From: Corynebacterium argentoratense DSM 44202
Lineage (GTDB): Bacteria; Actinomycetota; Actinomycetes; Mycobacteriales; Mycobacteriaceae
Direction of reading: 5' to 3'
DNA length: 64,000 nt
NCBI RefSeq assembly: GCF_000590555.1
Contig: NC_022198.1
Span: 248,001-312,000 of the forward strand
The translations under genes and the position numbers were made by a program. Under the pieces are notes generated by a model. That model was not told the origin of the DNA, ran no database searches, and was given only the letters and a program-made list of their open reading frames with translations. Below are positions 36,915 through 46,736 of the stretch, one piece after another (positions within the stretch are counted from its first letter, which is position 1; every line of letters begins with the position of its first letter).

Positions 36915-37541
36915 ATGTCGGGACGTGAACAGCGTGGCGGCGGACGCTCCGCCGAAAACAACAACGACAACCGCAACGAGCGCCGCGGCCGCCGCGACGA
37001 TCGTCGCAACCAGCAGCAGGACGAGCGCTCGCAGTACATCGAGCGCGTAGTCACCATCAACCGCGTTTCCAAGGTGGTTAAGGGTGGCCGTCGCTTCAGC
37101 TTCACCGCACTCGTCATCGTCGGCGACGGCGAAGGCATGGTCGGTGTCGGCTACGGTAAGGCCAAGGAAGTTCCCGCGGCTATCCAGAAGGGTGCCGAAG
37201 AGGCTCGCAAGAACTTCTTCCGCGTCCCCATGGTTGCCGGCACCATCACTCACCCGGTTCAGGGCGAAGCAGCCGCAGGCATCGTTATGATGCGCCCGGC
37301 AGCTCCCGGTACCGGTGTTATCGCCGGTGGCGCAGCCCGCCCCGTGCTTGAGTGTGCTGGTATTCAGGACATCCTGTGCAAGTCCCTCGGTTCCGACAAC
37401 GCAATCAACGTTGTCCACGCAACCGTCGACGGTCTCAAGCAGCTGCAGCGCCCCGAAGAGGTCGCCGCACGCCGTGGCAAGACCCTCGAAGAGGTCGCAC
37501 CGGCACGTATGCTGCGCGCACGCGCAGGTCAGGAGGCTTAA
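36915..37541 (+). CDS. rpsE: 30S ribosomal protein S5
   Basis: 208 residues. A charged, Arg/Asn-rich N-terminal extension (~1-40), common in actinobacteria, precedes the dsRNA-binding fold ([38 protein letters not shown]). Helps decoding fidelity. GGAAGGA ribosome-binding site; 34 bp after rplR. Confidence 0.98.
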   Translation: MSGREQRGGGRSAENNNDNRNERRGRRDDRRNQQQDERSQYIERVVTINRVSKVVKGGRRFSFTALVIVGDGEGMVGVGYGKAKEVPAAIQKGAEEARKNFFRVPMVAGTITHPVQGEAAAGIVMMRPAAPGTGVIAGGAARPVLECAGIQDILCKSLGSDNAINVVHATVDGLKQLQRPEEVAARRGKTLEEVAPARMLRARAGQEA

Positions 37542-37544
37542 ACC

Positions 37545-37730
37545 ATGGCCCTCAAGATTACACAGCTCAAGGGCACCGTTGGTGCTAAGCAGAACCAGAA
37601 GGACTCGCTGCGCAGCCTCGGCCTCAAGCGCATTCGCCAGTCGGTCGTACGCCCCGATACCCCCGAGGTTCGCGGCATGATCAACGTCGTGCGCCACATG
37701 GTCGTCGTTGAAGAAGTAGCAGGGGAGTAG
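37545..37730 (+). CDS. rpmD: 50S ribosomal protein L30
   Basis: 61 residues: [44 protein letters not shown]. Full length for the bacterial family; 3 bp after rpsE. Confidence 0.97.
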   Translation: MALKITQLKGTVGAKQNQKDSLRSLGLKRIRQSVVRPDTPEVRGMINVVRHMVVVEEVAGE

Positions 37731-37737
37731 GTAAACA

Positions 37738-38187
37738 ATGAGCGAACCGATTAAGCTCCACGATCTGCGCCCCGCAAAGGGCGCCAACAAGGCCAAGACC
37801 CGCGTTGGTCGCGGTGAAGCCTCCAAGGGTAAGACCGCTGGTCGCGGTACCAAGGGCACCAAGGCTCGCAAGCAGGTTTCCGCTGCTTTCGAGGGTGGCC
37901 AGATGCCGCTTCACATGCGTCTGCCGAAGCTGAAGGGCTTCAAGAACCCCAACAAGGTCACCTACCAGGTAGTCAACGTTGCGGACCTCGAGAAGGCCTT
38001 CCCCAACGGTGGCGACGTCACCGTTGCTGACATCGTTGCAGCAGGCCTGGCACGCAAGCGCCAGCCCGTTAAGGTCCTCGGTAACGGCGACATCAGCGTC
38101 AAGCTGAACGTCACCGCCACCAAGTTCTCGACCTCCGCTAAGGAGAAGATCGAGGCTGCCGGCGGCACCGTCACCGAAGCCAAGTAA
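37738..38187 (+). CDS. rplO: 50S ribosomal protein L15
   Basis: 149 residues. The Gly-rich start [20 protein letters not shown] and [16 protein letters not shown] are typical. Last gene of this block; secY follows 1.4 kb later after a terminator, repeat D and a small secreted-protein gene. Confidence 0.98.
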   Translation: MSEPIKLHDLRPAKGANKAKTRVGRGEASKGKTAGRGTKGTKARKQVSAAFEGGQMPLHMRLPKLKGFKNPNKVTYQVVNVADLEKAFPNGGDVTVADIVAAGLARKRQPVKVLGNGDISVKLNVTATKFSTSAKEKIEAAGGTVTEAK

Positions 38188-38242
38188 CAACGGCTTAACC
38201 ACTAGCGCTCTGCTCAGCAGCCGCTAGTGAAACAGAGAAAGT

Positions 38243-38273
38243 GGCTCTCCCATTCGTGGGAGAGCCTCTTTTT
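38243..38273 (+). terminator. Terminator after rplO
   Basis: Perfect 10-bp stem GGCTCTCCCA / TGGGAGAGCC, TTCG tetraloop, then TCTTTTTT. Confidence 0.92.
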
Positions 38274-38315
38274 TATGCCCACCAGATCTCGTGTGGCTGC
38301 TTGGCTGTTAAGCAT

Positions 38316-38402
38316 GTACAGAATTCCGGCAGATTTTGAATAATCGAAATCGCGAACTGGGGAAATGCGGTCATGCAGTATAAATCTGCCGATTTTTTGT
38401 AC
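38316..38402 (+). repeat. Palindromic intergenic element, copy D
   Basis: 87 bp. Arms 38316-38336 and 38382-38402 (AAATCTGCCGATTTTTTGTA) pair at 17 of 21. Core variant CGAACTGGG at 38353-38361, 37 nt in, followed by GAAAT. The right arm matches the complement of the left arm of copy B almost base for base. Nothing else recognisable lies in this gap. Confidence 0.72.
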
Positions 38403-38723
38403 GCGCGACCCTTGCGCTTGCTTAGCCAGCTGTCCTGAGATGCCGATTGCCCGGAAATTTTTATCCAACTTTGTGAATGCGCTACTCGGACAGGCGCGTC
38501 ACGATGGGGATGTCCGGAAACTGGCACGGCACAGCGGCATAGGCGGCTGATGAGGCAGCCCCAACTGTTCATCGGCAGGCAAAGCGGACGCTCATCTACC
38601 AGTTGGAAACTGTTCCTAAAAACCCTTGAAATGCTCAAATCACTCGCCTAGCGTGGCGGGCACACGCCGTTCCAAGACATCTCCGGACGGTGGAAGTCTC
38701 TAGATTCAGAAAGGATCACCTCC

Positions 38724-39110
38724 ATGACCCCTTCGAAGATCAAGACCACAAAATTGTTCGCCGCAGCACTCGGCGGCGGCCTCGCACTCGGAGCTTTTGT
38801 GGCTCCGATGGTCCACGCGGAAGAGTCGAGCACGGGTGTTGTCACCAGCTTCTCCAGTGAAGGCTCCAGTGACCCTGCGGAAAATCCTGACTTCGACCGC
38901 CGCACCCGAACCGTGCTGAAGTACGGTGTCACCACCGAGGCAGACATCGCTAAGTGTCAGGCTGACTGGGCGGGCAAGGAGCTGCCGGCATTAGACCGCG
39001 GCTACGATTTCCCGTGCCCGACAAGCCCAATCACCCAGGAGGATGTTGACGCCGCGAAGGCTAAGGCCGGCGTAGGTGACTTCCTGTCGCAGGTCAGGGA
39101 GTTCTTCTAG
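38724..39110 (+). CDS. Small secreted protein of unknown function
   Basis: 128 residues. Sec signal peptide (KIKTTKLFAAALGGGLALGA...VHA-EE, cleavage near residue 32). The mature ~96 residues are acidic, with two Cys (KCQADW and FPCPTS) that could form a disulfide. The segment TVLKYGVTTEADIAKCQADW resembles short secreted proteins common in corynebacteria, but I cannot name a family. AAAGGA lies 9 nt before the ATG. Monocistronic. Confidence 0.7.
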   Translation: MTPSKIKTTKLFAAALGGGLALGAFVAPMVHAEESSTGVVTSFSSEGSSDPAENPDFDRRTRTVLKYGVTTEADIAKCQADWAGKELPALDRGYDFPCPTSPITQEDVDAAKAKAGVGDFLSQVREFF

Positions 39111-39580
39111 GGATTCTCTTCCTAAAACGCCTCAGCTGCCCCATTAGAGACAGTGCGTTGGGTTGATACGGGGCTGCTGCAGGCTTGTGCCTGAACTCCT
39201 TGTTGGATATGTGTACACACATTGTGGGTCGTCCTGTTAGTCGGGGCGGTCCACTTCGTGCTTCTTAACCATCCCGAGATGGTGGCCGGATATGTATCTG
39301 ACGCGCGACTGCTCCGAGATTGAAATTGGGCCTTTGGACTTTCTGCGAGCCTTGTTCAACGGTTTCGTGGCGGCGATCCGCCATTACCTTCCCTAAACAC
39401 TTGGCGCTGCCCGTAAGGGTAGCGGTGGGGCAGTGGCACCTTCAGGTTGGCCTGGGGGTGCCTTTGTGTGTCAATACTGCTAAAGTGGTTGAGTCTGCCG
39501 CCACGCGCCCACGGCCCGTGGCGATAACATAAGCCTAAGTTAAAAATTCCGCGATTTTCCGCGGTTGTCCAGGAGGATAT
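39111..39580 (+). other. Gene-free region upstream of secY
   Basis: 470 bp without a supportable gene. Must contain the secY-adk-map promoter; AATACT at 39473-39478 is a possible -10, without a well-placed -35. A short palindrome TGTGTACACA occurs near 39210. I see no known RNA or repeat. Confidence 0.35.
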
Positions 39581-40903
39581 GTGTCCGCCATCGTATCGGT
39601 CGTCAAGGACGCCGACCTTCGCAAGAAATTGCTTTTTACCCTTGCGATGATCGTGCTGTACCGCGTCGGCACCCAAATCCCCTCGCCTGGCGTGGATTAT
39701 TCGTCCATCATGCAGGCTGTGAAAGCCGCAACCCAGGACGACACTAACGTCTACTCGCTGATTAACCTCTTCTCGGGTGGAGCGCTACTTCAGCTGTCGG
39801 TCTTTGCCATCGGTATCATGCCGTACATTACGGCGTCGATTATTGTTCAGCTGCTGACAGTGGTCATTCCTCACTTCGAGGAGTTGAAGAAGGAAGGGCA
39901 GTCCGGCCAGTCGAAGATGATGCAGTACACCCGCTACCTCACGGTGGCGTTGGCGTTGCTGCAGTCCTCCGGCATTGTGGCACTTGCTGATCGTGGCCAG
40001 CTGCTTGGCAACGGCACCAGTGTCCTCAAGGCTGATCGCACCCCGTTCGACTTGGTTCTGATGGTGCTTGTGATGACCGCCGGAGCCGTGCTGGTCATGT
40101 GGATCGGCGAGTTGATCACGGAGCGTGGCATCGGCAACGGTATGTCCTTGCTGATCTTCGCGGGTATCTGTACCCGTATGCCCAGCCAGGGTATGGGTAT
40201 CTTGCGTTCCTCCGGCGGCGTCATTTTCGCAGCTGTGTTGATTGCTGTGTTCATCCTCATCGTTGGCGTGGTCTTCATTGAGCAGGGCCAGCGCCGCATC
40301 CCGGTGCAGTACGCCAAGCGTCAGGTTGGTCGCCGCCAGTACGGTGGCACCTCCACCTACTTGCCGCTGAAGGTCAACCAGGCTGGTGTGATCCCCGTGA
40401 TCTTCGCGTCCTCCTTGATCTACGTGCCGGTGCTGATCACCCAGATCATCAACTCGGCTAAGCCCACCCCGCCGGATAACTGGTGGCAGCGCAACGTCGT
40501 CCAGTACCTGCAGTCCCCGGGCTCCTACCAGTACATCATTTTGTACTTCATCCTGATCATCTTCTTCTCCTACTTCTATGTGTCGGTTCAGTATGATCCG
40601 AACGAGCAGGCGGACAACATGAAGAAGTACGGCGGCTTCATCCCCGGTATCCGCCCGGGTAAGCCCACCGCCCAGTACCTGGGTAAGGTTATGAACAGGC
40701 TGTTGTTCGTTGGTGCCCTGTACCTCGGCCTCATTGCGGTTCTTCCGAACCTGATGATGGACCTCGGTGTCGGTGGTGCTTCGGCGAACGTCACCCCCTT
40801 CGGTGGTACTGCGATCCTGATTCTCGTGTCCGTCGCCTTGACCACCGTGAAGCAAATCGAAAGCCAAGTTTTGCAAAGTAACTACGAAGGATTCCTCAAA
40901 TGA
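39581..40903 (+). CDS. secY: Preprotein translocase subunit SecY
   Basis: 440 residues, ten membrane helices; the pore of the Sec channel. Conserved [20 protein letters not shown] (helix 2 region), [14 protein letters not shown] and [17 protein letters not shown] (cytosolic loop for SecA/ribosome). GTG 39581 follows AGGAGG at 39571. Overlaps adk by 4 bp. Confidence 0.98.
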   Translation: MSAIVSVVKDADLRKKLLFTLAMIVLYRVGTQIPSPGVDYSSIMQAVKAATQDDTNVYSLINLFSGGALLQLSVFAIGIMPYITASIIVQLLTVVIPHFEELKKEGQSGQSKMMQYTRYLTVALALLQSSGIVALADRGQLLGNGTSVLKADRTPFDLVLMVLVMTAGAVLVMWIGELITERGIGNGMSLLIFAGICTRMPSQGMGILRSSGGVIFAAVLIAVFILIVGVVFIEQGQRRIPVQYAKRQVGRRQYGGTSTYLPLKVNQAGVIPVIFASSLIYVPVLITQIINSAKPTPPDNWWQRNVVQYLQSPGSYQYIILYFILIIFFSYFYVSVQYDPNEQADNMKKYGGFIPGIRPGKPTAQYLGKVMNRLLFVGALYLGLIAVLPNLMMDLGVGGASANVTPFGGTAILILVSVALTTVKQIESQVLQSNYEGFLK

Positions 40904-41445
40904 GACTAGTTCTGCTCGGCCCTCCCGGTGCTGGCAAAGGTACCCAGGCCGCTATCTTGACCGAGAAGCTCGGCGTGCCCCACATTTCCACCGGCGATTT
41001 GTTCCGTGCCAACATTGGCGAAGGCACCCCGCTGGGCAAGGAAGCCAAGGAATACATCGACGCCGGCAAGCTCGTCCCCACGGATGTCACCGCCCGCATG
41101 GTCGAAGACCGACTGTCGCAGGATGACGCCGCGGAAGGCTTCCTGTTGGACGGTTTCCCCCGTACTGTCGAGCAGGCCGATTTGCTGGCTGAGATGCTGG
41201 AGCGTCACGGCGTCAAACTTGATGGCGTGATCAACTACCAGGTTGATGAAGACACCGTGGTTGAGCGCATGCTTGGCCGCGGCCGTGCTGATGACAATGA
41301 AGAGACCATCCGCACCCGCCTCCAGGTGTACCGCAACGAGACCGCGCCGCTGATCGACCACTATGGCGACGCAGTTATCAGCATCAAGGCTGAGGGTAGC
41401 GTTGAGGAGATCAACGAGGCCACCCTCAAGGCTCTCGGCAAGTAG
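40900..41445 (+). CDS. adk: Adenylate kinase
   Basis: 181 residues, short-LID form. P-loop [10 protein letters not shown] (residues 7-16), NMP site [13 protein letters not shown] start [16 protein letters not shown]. Interconverts AMP + ATP and 2 ADP. No zinc-binding Cys in the LID, as usual in actinobacteria. ATGA overlap with secY. Confidence 0.97.
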   Translation: MRLVLLGPPGAGKGTQAAILTEKLGVPHISTGDLFRANIGEGTPLGKEAKEYIDAGKLVPTDVTARMVEDRLSQDDAAEGFLLDGFPRTVEQADLLAEMLERHGVKLDGVINYQVDEDTVVERMLGRGRADDNEETIRTRLQVYRNETAPLIDHYGDAVISIKAEGSVEEINEATLKALGK

Positions 41446-41522
41446 CCGTCGAGTACGCCATAACCCAAGCCCACTGTCCCTCCCCTGGGGCCGTGGGCTT
41501 CATTTCGCATTAAGGACACATC

Positions 41523-42326
41523 ATGGGATTCCGCAAAAAGAACAAAACCATCCCCGCTAAAACTCCGGCGGAGCTTGACGCCATGCAGGCGGCCGGCGAG
41601 ATCGTCGGCAAGGCACTGGTCGCGGTAAAGGCCGCAGCTGCTCCCGGGGTGACGTTGAAGGATCTTGATGACGTCGCGGAGCAGACGATCCGCGATGCTG
41701 GCGCGGTCCCCACGTTTTTGGGCTACCAGGGTTTCCCTGCCAGCATTTGTGCCAGCGTTAATGATGTGATCGTGCATGGTATCCCCACCAAGGAGACTGT
41801 GCTTGCCGAAGGTGATCTGGTGTCGATCGACTGCGGCGCGACTTTTGAGGGCTGGGTGGGGGATAGCGCCTGGAGTTTTGGGGTGGGGGAGTTGGCTGAT
41901 GATGTTCAGGCGTTGAACGCCGCCACCGAGTGGGTGTTGATGGAGGGGTTGAAGGCGATGGTGCCGGGTAACCGTTTGACTGACGTCTCCCATGCGTTGG
42001 AGGTCGCCACCCGCAAAGCTGAGCAGAGGTTCGGTGTGCAGCTGGGCATTGTGGATGGTTATGGTGGACACGGTATTGGCCGAACCATGCATGAGGATCC
42101 CTATCTTGCCAATGAGGGCAAGCCGGGTCGGGGCCCGGTTATTCAGGAAGGGTCGGTGCTGGCCATTGAGCCGATGTTGACCCTGGGAACCGTGGATTCT
42201 GCGGTGTTGGAGGACGATTGGACTGTGGTGACGTTGGATGGTTCTTGGGCGTCTCACTGGGAGCATACGGTTGCTGCTACTGCTGGTGGGCCGCGTATTT
42301 TGACGCCGCGTCCGGCTGGTGCTTAA
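41523..42326 (+). CDS. map: Methionine aminopeptidase type I
   Basis: 267 residues; removes initiator Met. Metal ligands and the substrate His are visible in [45 protein letters not shown] and [11 protein letters not shown], with the final Glu/His region [10 protein letters not shown]. Third gene of the secY cluster, 77 bp after adk. Ends next to the L,D-transpeptidase promoter. Confidence 0.96.
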   Translation: MGFRKKNKTIPAKTPAELDAMQAAGEIVGKALVAVKAAAAPGVTLKDLDDVAEQTIRDAGAVPTFLGYQGFPASICASVNDVIVHGIPTKETVLAEGDLVSIDCGATFEGWVGDSAWSFGVGELADDVQALNAATEWVLMEGLKAMVPGNRLTDVSHALEVATRKAEQRFGVQLGIVDGYGGHGIGRTMHEDPYLANEGKPGRGPVIQEGSVLAIEPMLTLGTVDSAVLEDDWTVVTLDGSWASHWEHTVAATAGGPRILTPRPAGA

Positions 42327-42334
42327 ACGCTGGT

Positions 42335-42365
42335 TTGCATGTTCATTGAAAACTGGGCATATACT
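42335..42365 (+). promoter_or_regulatory. Promoter giving a leaderless L,D-transpeptidase mRNA
   Basis: TTGCAT (42335-42340), 19 bp, TATACT (42360-42365). The ATG at 42373 is 8 nt after the -10 box, where transcription should start, and no ribosome-binding site is present. Confidence 0.6.
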
Positions 42366-42372
42366 GCTAGTC

Positions 42373-43044
42373 ATGTCTTTTAAGTCTGTTCGTCGTATTG
42401 CGGCTGCCGTTGCCTGCGCCGCTGTGGTTGGCGTTGCTAGCCCGGGTATTGCTGGTGCACAAACCGTTGGTTCTAGCGAGGCTGATGTTCGTCAGGGTGC
42501 TTGGGATGCCCGTAACGCTATGCATAATGCGGCTAACGGCTTGCCTCCGGAGCTTGCTGCTGGTGTGAAGACTGGTGTTGATCAGACTGTGAATGGCCTG
42601 TTCCCCGGTTTGATTGAGAGCCACAATGCTCCGGCTCCTGCACCGGCTCCCGAGGCCCCGGCTCCTGCACCGGCCCCCGAGTTCGATCGTGGTTCCTGCC
42701 CTCCGCAGGCTCGCGCTTGTGTGGACTTGTCCGGCGAGCGCACCTGGTTGCAGCGCAATGGACAGGTTGTCTACGGCGCCGTTCCGATGTCTGCTGGTGC
42801 TCCTTCTCCGGAGACCGCAACGCCTAAGGGGACCTTCTACGTGCAGCGTAAGGTCAAGGACGAAATCTCCCGCGAGTTCAACAACGCGCCGATGCCGTAC
42901 TCGACCTACTTTACCAACACCGGTATCGCCTTCCACTCGGGTGACATCAACCTGTGGTCCCACGGTTGCATCCACCTGAATCACCAGGATGCGATCACTT
43001 ACTTCAACGATCTGCAGCCTGGAGACATGGTCTACGTCTACTAA
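42373..43044 (+). CDS. Secreted L,D-transpeptidase (YkuD domain)
   Basis: 223 residues. Signal peptide (SVRRIAAAVACAAVVGV...AGA-QT), an ~85-residue N-terminal region with a Pro-Ala repeat linker (APAPAPAPEAPAPAPAPE), then a YkuD catalytic domain (~105-223). The catalytic motif is FHSGDINLWSHGCIHL with Cys in SHGCIH; the usual Arg after Ile is His here. Forms 3-3 peptidoglycan cross-links or anchors proteins. Apparently leaderless. Confidence 0.9.
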   Translation: MSFKSVRRIAAAVACAAVVGVASPGIAGAQTVGSSEADVRQGAWDARNAMHNAANGLPPELAAGVKTGVDQTVNGLFPGLIESHNAPAPAPAPEAPAPAPAPEFDRGSCPPQARACVDLSGERTWLQRNGQVVYGAVPMSAGAPSPETATPKGTFYVQRKVKDEISREFNNAPMPYSTYFTNTGIAFHSGDINLWSHGCIHLNHQDAITYFNDLQPGDMVYVY

Positions 43045-43062
43045 AACGCGCATAGCGTTTCT

Positions 43063-43096
43063 TGCCCCAGCGTTTATAGCTGGGGCATTTTTATTT
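43063..43096 (+). terminator. Terminator after the L,D-transpeptidase
   Basis: Stem TGCCCCAGC / GCTGGGGCA, 7-nt loop, then TTTTTATTTTT. Confidence 0.9.
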
Positions 43097-43220
43097 TTAC
43101 CGGTGAGCGTGTAGTGTTGCAGTTTGGTGTTTGCTCCCCTAGTGGGCGCTGATGCCAGCTGTACGCAGATTGATACTCCAGGTACCACCTTAGGTGCCAC
43201 GGAAAACAGGTTAGGAAGAT

Positions 43221-43442
43221 ATGGCTAAAAAGGAAGGCGCTATCGAGGTTGAGGGCCGCATTGTCGAACCTCTCCCCAACGCAATGTTCCGTGTCGAATT
43301 GGACAACGGACACAAAGTTCTTGCACACATCAGTGGCAAGATGCGCCAGCACTACATCCGTATCCTCCCCGAGGACCGAGTTGTTGTGGAGCTTTCTCCC
43401 TACGACTTGACCCGCGGCCGTATCGTCTACCGCTACAAGTAA
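43221..43442 (+). CDS. infA: Translation initiation factor IF-1
   Basis: 73 residues, OB fold ([38 protein letters not shown]), complete. Blocks the A site during initiation. AGGAAG ribosome-binding site. In most actinobacteria rpmJ lies between infA and rpsM; the 177-bp gap here contains none. Confidence 0.98.
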   Translation: MAKKEGAIEVEGRIVEPLPNAMFRVELDNGHKVLAHISGKMRQHYIRILPEDRVVVELSPYDLTRGRIVYRYK

Positions 43443-43619
43443 ACAATTCCGCCTTCACATCCAAGAATCCTTAGCTTAAGGGTTTTTCTCGACCTCTGGC
43501 CACGGTGGCTGGAGCCTCGTGAAATCGCAACCCACCGCCCGGCCCCGACCGGGGAAAGTGTTGTTTGACGGGGACGGATGTGGAGAAAACCACCGTAACA
43601 ACCGGAAAGGTTATGCCAC

Positions 43620-43988
43620 ATGGCACGTCTAGCTGGTGTGGACCTCCCTCGCAATAAGCGCATGGAGGTTGCACTCACGTACATTTACGGCATCGGCCCC
43701 GCCCGTGCCGCCAAGCTGCTGGAAGAGACCGGCATCTCTCCCGACCTGCGCACCGACAACCTCACCGACGAGCAGATCGCTGCTCTGCGTGACGTTATCG
43801 AAGCAACCTGGAAGGTCGAGGGTGACCTCCGTCGCCAGGTTCAGGCAGATATCCGCCGCAAGATCGAGATTGGTTGCTACCAGGGTCTTCGCCACCGTCG
43901 TGGCCTGCCCGTTCGTGGTCAGCGCACCAAGACCAACGCTCGTACGCGCAAGGGTCCGAAGAAGACGATCGCCGGAAAGAAGAAGTAA
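43620..43988 (+). CDS. rpsM: 30S ribosomal protein S13
   Basis: 122 residues: [40 protein letters not shown] and the basic tail. Contacts tRNA and the L5 bridge. AAAGGT upstream; 3 bp before rpsK. Confidence 0.98.
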   Translation: MARLAGVDLPRNKRMEVALTYIYGIGPARAAKLLEETGISPDLRTDNLTDEQIAALRDVIEATWKVEGDLRRQVQADIRRKIEIGCYQGLRHRRGLPVRGQRTKTNARTRKGPKKTIAGKKK

Positions 43989-43991
43989 AAC

Positions 43992-44396
43992 ATGGCAGCT
44001 CCGAAGAGCGCACGTGGTCGCCGTACCGGCCGCCGCGTAGCGAAGAAGAATGTGGCGCAGGGCGCCGCATACATCAAGTCCACCTTCAACAACACCATCG
44101 TGTCCATCACGGACCCCAATGGTGCTGTGATCTCCTGGGCATCCTCCGGCCACGTCGGCTTCAAGGGTTCCCGCAAGTCCACTCCGTTCGCTGCACAGCT
44201 GGCTGCTGAAAACGCTGCCCGCAAGGCAATGGAGCACGGCATGAAGAAGGTCGACGTTTACGTCAAGGGTCCGGGCTCGGGCCGCGAAACCGCTATCCGT
44301 TCCCTCTCGGCCGCCGGCCTTGAGGTTGGCACGATCACCGACGTGACTCCGCACCCGCACAACGGTTGCCGTCCGCCGAAGCGTCGCCGCGTCTAG
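43992..44396 (+). CDS. rpsK: 30S ribosomal protein S11
   Basis: 134 residues; platform protein. [20 protein letters not shown] and [17 protein letters not shown] are diagnostic. Confidence 0.98.
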   Translation: MAAPKSARGRRTGRRVAKKNVAQGAAYIKSTFNNTIVSITDPNGAVISWASSGHVGFKGSRKSTPFAAQLAAENAARKAMEHGMKKVDVYVKGPGSGRETAIRSLSAAGLEVGTITDVTPHPHNGCRPPKRRRV

Positions 44397-44417
44397 CAGG
44401 GAAAGGAAAAGTAAAAA

Positions 44418-45023
44418 ATGGCTCGTTATACCGGCCCCGCAACCCGTAAGTCCCGTCGTCTCCGCGTCGACCTCGTCGGCGGCGACATGTCCTTCGAGCG
44501 TCGCCCCTACCCTCCGGGGCAGGCAGGCCGCGCTCGCATCAAGGAATCTGAGTACCTGCTCCAGCTGCAGGAGAAGCAGAAGGCTCGCTTCACCTACGGC
44601 GTCATGGAGAAGCAGTTCCGCCGTTACTACGCTGAGGCAAACCGTCAGCCCGGTAAGACTGGTGAGAACCTGGTCATCCTGCTCGAGTCCCGTCTCGACA
44701 ACGTGATCTACCGTGCAGGCCTCGCCCGCACCCGCCGCCAGGCACGCCAGCTCGTGTCCCATGGCCACTTCCTGGTCAACGGCAAGAAGGTCAACGTTCC
44801 TTCCTTCCAGGTTTCTCAGTACGACATCATCGATGTTCGCGAGAAGTCCCGCAAGATGCTGTGGTTCGAAGAGGCTCAGGACAACCTCGTCGACGCCGTC
44901 GTCCCGGCCTGGCTTCAGGTCGTGCCGTCTACCCTGCGCATCCTCGTGCACCAGCTGCCCGAGCGCGCTCAGATCGACGTTCCGCTGCAAGAGCAGCTCA
45001 TCGTCGAGTTCTACTCGAAGTAA
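44418..45023 (+). CDS. rpsD: 30S ribosomal protein S4
   Basis: 201 residues; primary 16S binder and fidelity protein. MARYTGPATRKSRRLRVDLV start, S4 RNA-binding domain at LDNVIYRAGLARTRRQARQL. The zinc-binding Cys cluster of some S4 proteins is absent (Cys-minus form). Confidence 0.98.
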   Translation: MARYTGPATRKSRRLRVDLVGGDMSFERRPYPPGQAGRARIKESEYLLQLQEKQKARFTYGVMEKQFRRYYAEANRQPGKTGENLVILLESRLDNVIYRAGLARTRRQARQLVSHGHFLVNGKKVNVPSFQVSQYDIIDVREKSRKMLWFEEAQDNLVDAVVPAWLQVVPSTLRILVHQLPERAQIDVPLQEQLIVEFYSK

Positions 45024-45081
45024 TCATCCTTTGCCTACAGACGTCATATAGCGGGCGTCACCCAAGGAGAGTTTTAGCCAC

Positions 45082-46098
45082 ATGCTCATTTCCCAGCGTC
45101 CCAAGCTGACCGAGGAAGTCATCGACTCCGCTCGTTCCAAGTTCACCATCGAACCCCTGGAGCCCGGTTTCGGCTACACCCTCGGCAACTCTTTGCGCCG
45201 CACCCTGCTGTCCTCCATCCCTGGAGCAGCGGTCACCAGCGTCAAGATCGACGGTGTCCTCCATGAGTTCACCACCATTACCGGTGTGAAGGAAGACGTC
45301 TCCGACATCATCCTGAACATCAAGGGCCTGGTTCTGTCTTCCGATTCCGACGAGCCGGTCGTTATGTACCTGCGTAAGGAAGGCGAAGGCGAGGTCACGG
45401 CTGCTGACATTCAGCCGCCGGCAGGCGTCGAGATCCACAACCCGGATCTTCACATCGCCACCCTCAACGAGCAGGGCAAGCTCGATATCGAACTGGTAGT
45501 GGAGCGCGGCCGCGGCTACGTCCCCGCCACCATGTACGGTTCCACCGGAGAGATCGGCCGCATCCCGGTCGACCAGATTTACTCCCCGGTTCTCAAGGTC
45601 ACCTACAAGGTTGAAGCTACTCGTGTTGAGCAGCGCACCGACTTTGACAAGCTGATCATCGATGTCGAGACCAAGAACTCCATCACCGCACGTGACGCTC
45701 TCGCATCTGCGGGTAAAACCCTGGTCGAACTGTTCGGTCTCGCCCGCGAGCTGAACACCGCCGCCGAAGGCATTGAAATTGGCCCCTCCCCGATTGAGGG
45801 CGAGCACATTGCCGCTTACGGGATGCCGATTGAGGACCTGAACTTCTCCGTTCGCTCCTACAACTGCCTCAAGCGTCAGGAAATCCACACCGTCGGTGAA
45901 CTCGCTGATTGCACCGAGTCCGACCTGCTGGATATCCGCAACTTCGGCCAGAAGTCCATCAACGAGGTCAAGATCAAACTTGCCTCCCTGGGTCTGACCC
46001 TGGCGGACGCCCCGGAAGATTTCGATCCAACCACCATTGAGGGATACGACGCAGCAACCGGCGACTTTGTCGACCCGGACGCTGACGACACCGAGTAG
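45082..46098 (+). CDS. rpoA: RNA polymerase alpha subunit
   Basis: 338 residues. Assembly domain ([20 protein letters not shown]; ~1-230) and C-terminal DNA/activator-binding domain ([40 protein letters not shown]; ~255-320), then an acidic tail. Core transcription enzyme subunit. Preceded by AAGGAGAG. Confidence 0.98.
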   Translation: MLISQRPKLTEEVIDSARSKFTIEPLEPGFGYTLGNSLRRTLLSSIPGAAVTSVKIDGVLHEFTTITGVKEDVSDIILNIKGLVLSSDSDEPVVMYLRKEGEGEVTAADIQPPAGVEIHNPDLHIATLNEQGKLDIELVVERGRGYVPATMYGSTGEIGRIPVDQIYSPVLKVTYKVEATRVEQRTDFDKLIIDVETKNSITARDALASAGKTLVELFGLARELNTAAEGIEIGPSPIEGEHIAAYGMPIEDLNFSVRSYNCLKRQEIHTVGELADCTESDLLDIRNFGQKSINEVKIKLASLGLTLADAPEDFDPTTIEGYDAATGDFVDPDADDTE

Positions 46099-46157
46099 AA
46101 ACGCCGTCTATAGCGGCTTGCCGCGCTCACAAAACATAAGCACACGAGGAGTACCTA

Positions 46158-46673
46158 ATGCCTACCCCCAAGAAGGGCGCCCGTCTCGGCGGTTCGGCTT
46201 CGCACCAGAAGAAGATTCTTTCTAACCTGGCTGCCCAGCTGTTCGAGCACGGTGCAATCAAGACCACCGACGCCAAGGCCAAGCTTCTGCGCCCCTACGC
46301 AGAAAAGCTGATCACCAAGGCAAAGTCCGGCACTGTTGCGGATCGCCGCAACGTGCTCAAGCTCGTCCCGAACAAGGAAGTTGTTGCTTACCTGTTCAAC
46401 GAGCTCGCCCCCAAGTTCGAGAACCGTGAGGGTGGCTACACCCGCATCGTCAAGCTCGAAAACCGTAAGGGTGACAACGCTCCCATGAGCCAGATCTCCC
46501 TGGTTCTCGAGGAGACCGTCGCAGCCGAGGCAACCCGCGCTACCCGCGCAGCTGCCTCCAAGAAGGCTGAAGAAGACGCAGCCAACAAGAAGAAGGCTGA
46601 AGAAATCGTCGAGGAAGTAGAAGCTGAGCAAGAAGCTGAAGCTGTCGAAACCCTCGAAGAGGCTGAGAAGTAA
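46158..46673 (+). CDS. rplQ: 50S ribosomal protein L17
   Basis: 171 residues. The ribosomal fold ([20 protein letters not shown] ... [16 protein letters not shown]) covers ~1-120; the last ~50 residues are a Lys/Glu/Ala extension, longer than in E. coli but common in actinobacteria. Last gene of the alpha block. Confidence 0.97.
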   Translation: MPTPKKGARLGGSASHQKKILSNLAAQLFEHGAIKTTDAKAKLLRPYAEKLITKAKSGTVADRRNVLKLVPNKEVVAYLFNELAPKFENREGGYTRIVKLENRKGDNAPMSQISLVLEETVAAEATRATRAAASKKAEEDAANKKKAEEIVEEVEAEQEAEAVETLEEAEK

Positions 46674-46687
46674 AAGCTTCTTCACCA

Positions 46688-46722
46688 AAGCGGGCCACCC
46701 GATCGGGTGGCCCGCTTTTTTT
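46688..46722 (+). terminator. Terminator after rplQ, abutting the truA promoter
   Basis: Stem GCGGGCCACCC / GGGTGGCCCGC, GATC loop, T7. The T-tract runs straight into the TACACT -10 box of truA. Confidence 0.92.
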
Positions 46723-46723
46723 G

Positions 46724-46729
46724 TACACT
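46724..46729 (+). promoter_or_regulatory. -10 box for leaderless truA
   Basis: TACACT, 7 nt before the ATG at 46737. The -35 region falls inside the rplQ terminator stem and has no consensus. Confidence 0.45.
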
Positions 46730-46736
46730 TTCACCC

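Noticed and set aside
38711..38722. GGATCACCTCC, identical to the 3' end of 16S rRNA
   Set aside because: No other 16S sequence is nearby. It is the AAAGGA ribosome-binding site of the secreted-protein gene followed by chance bases.
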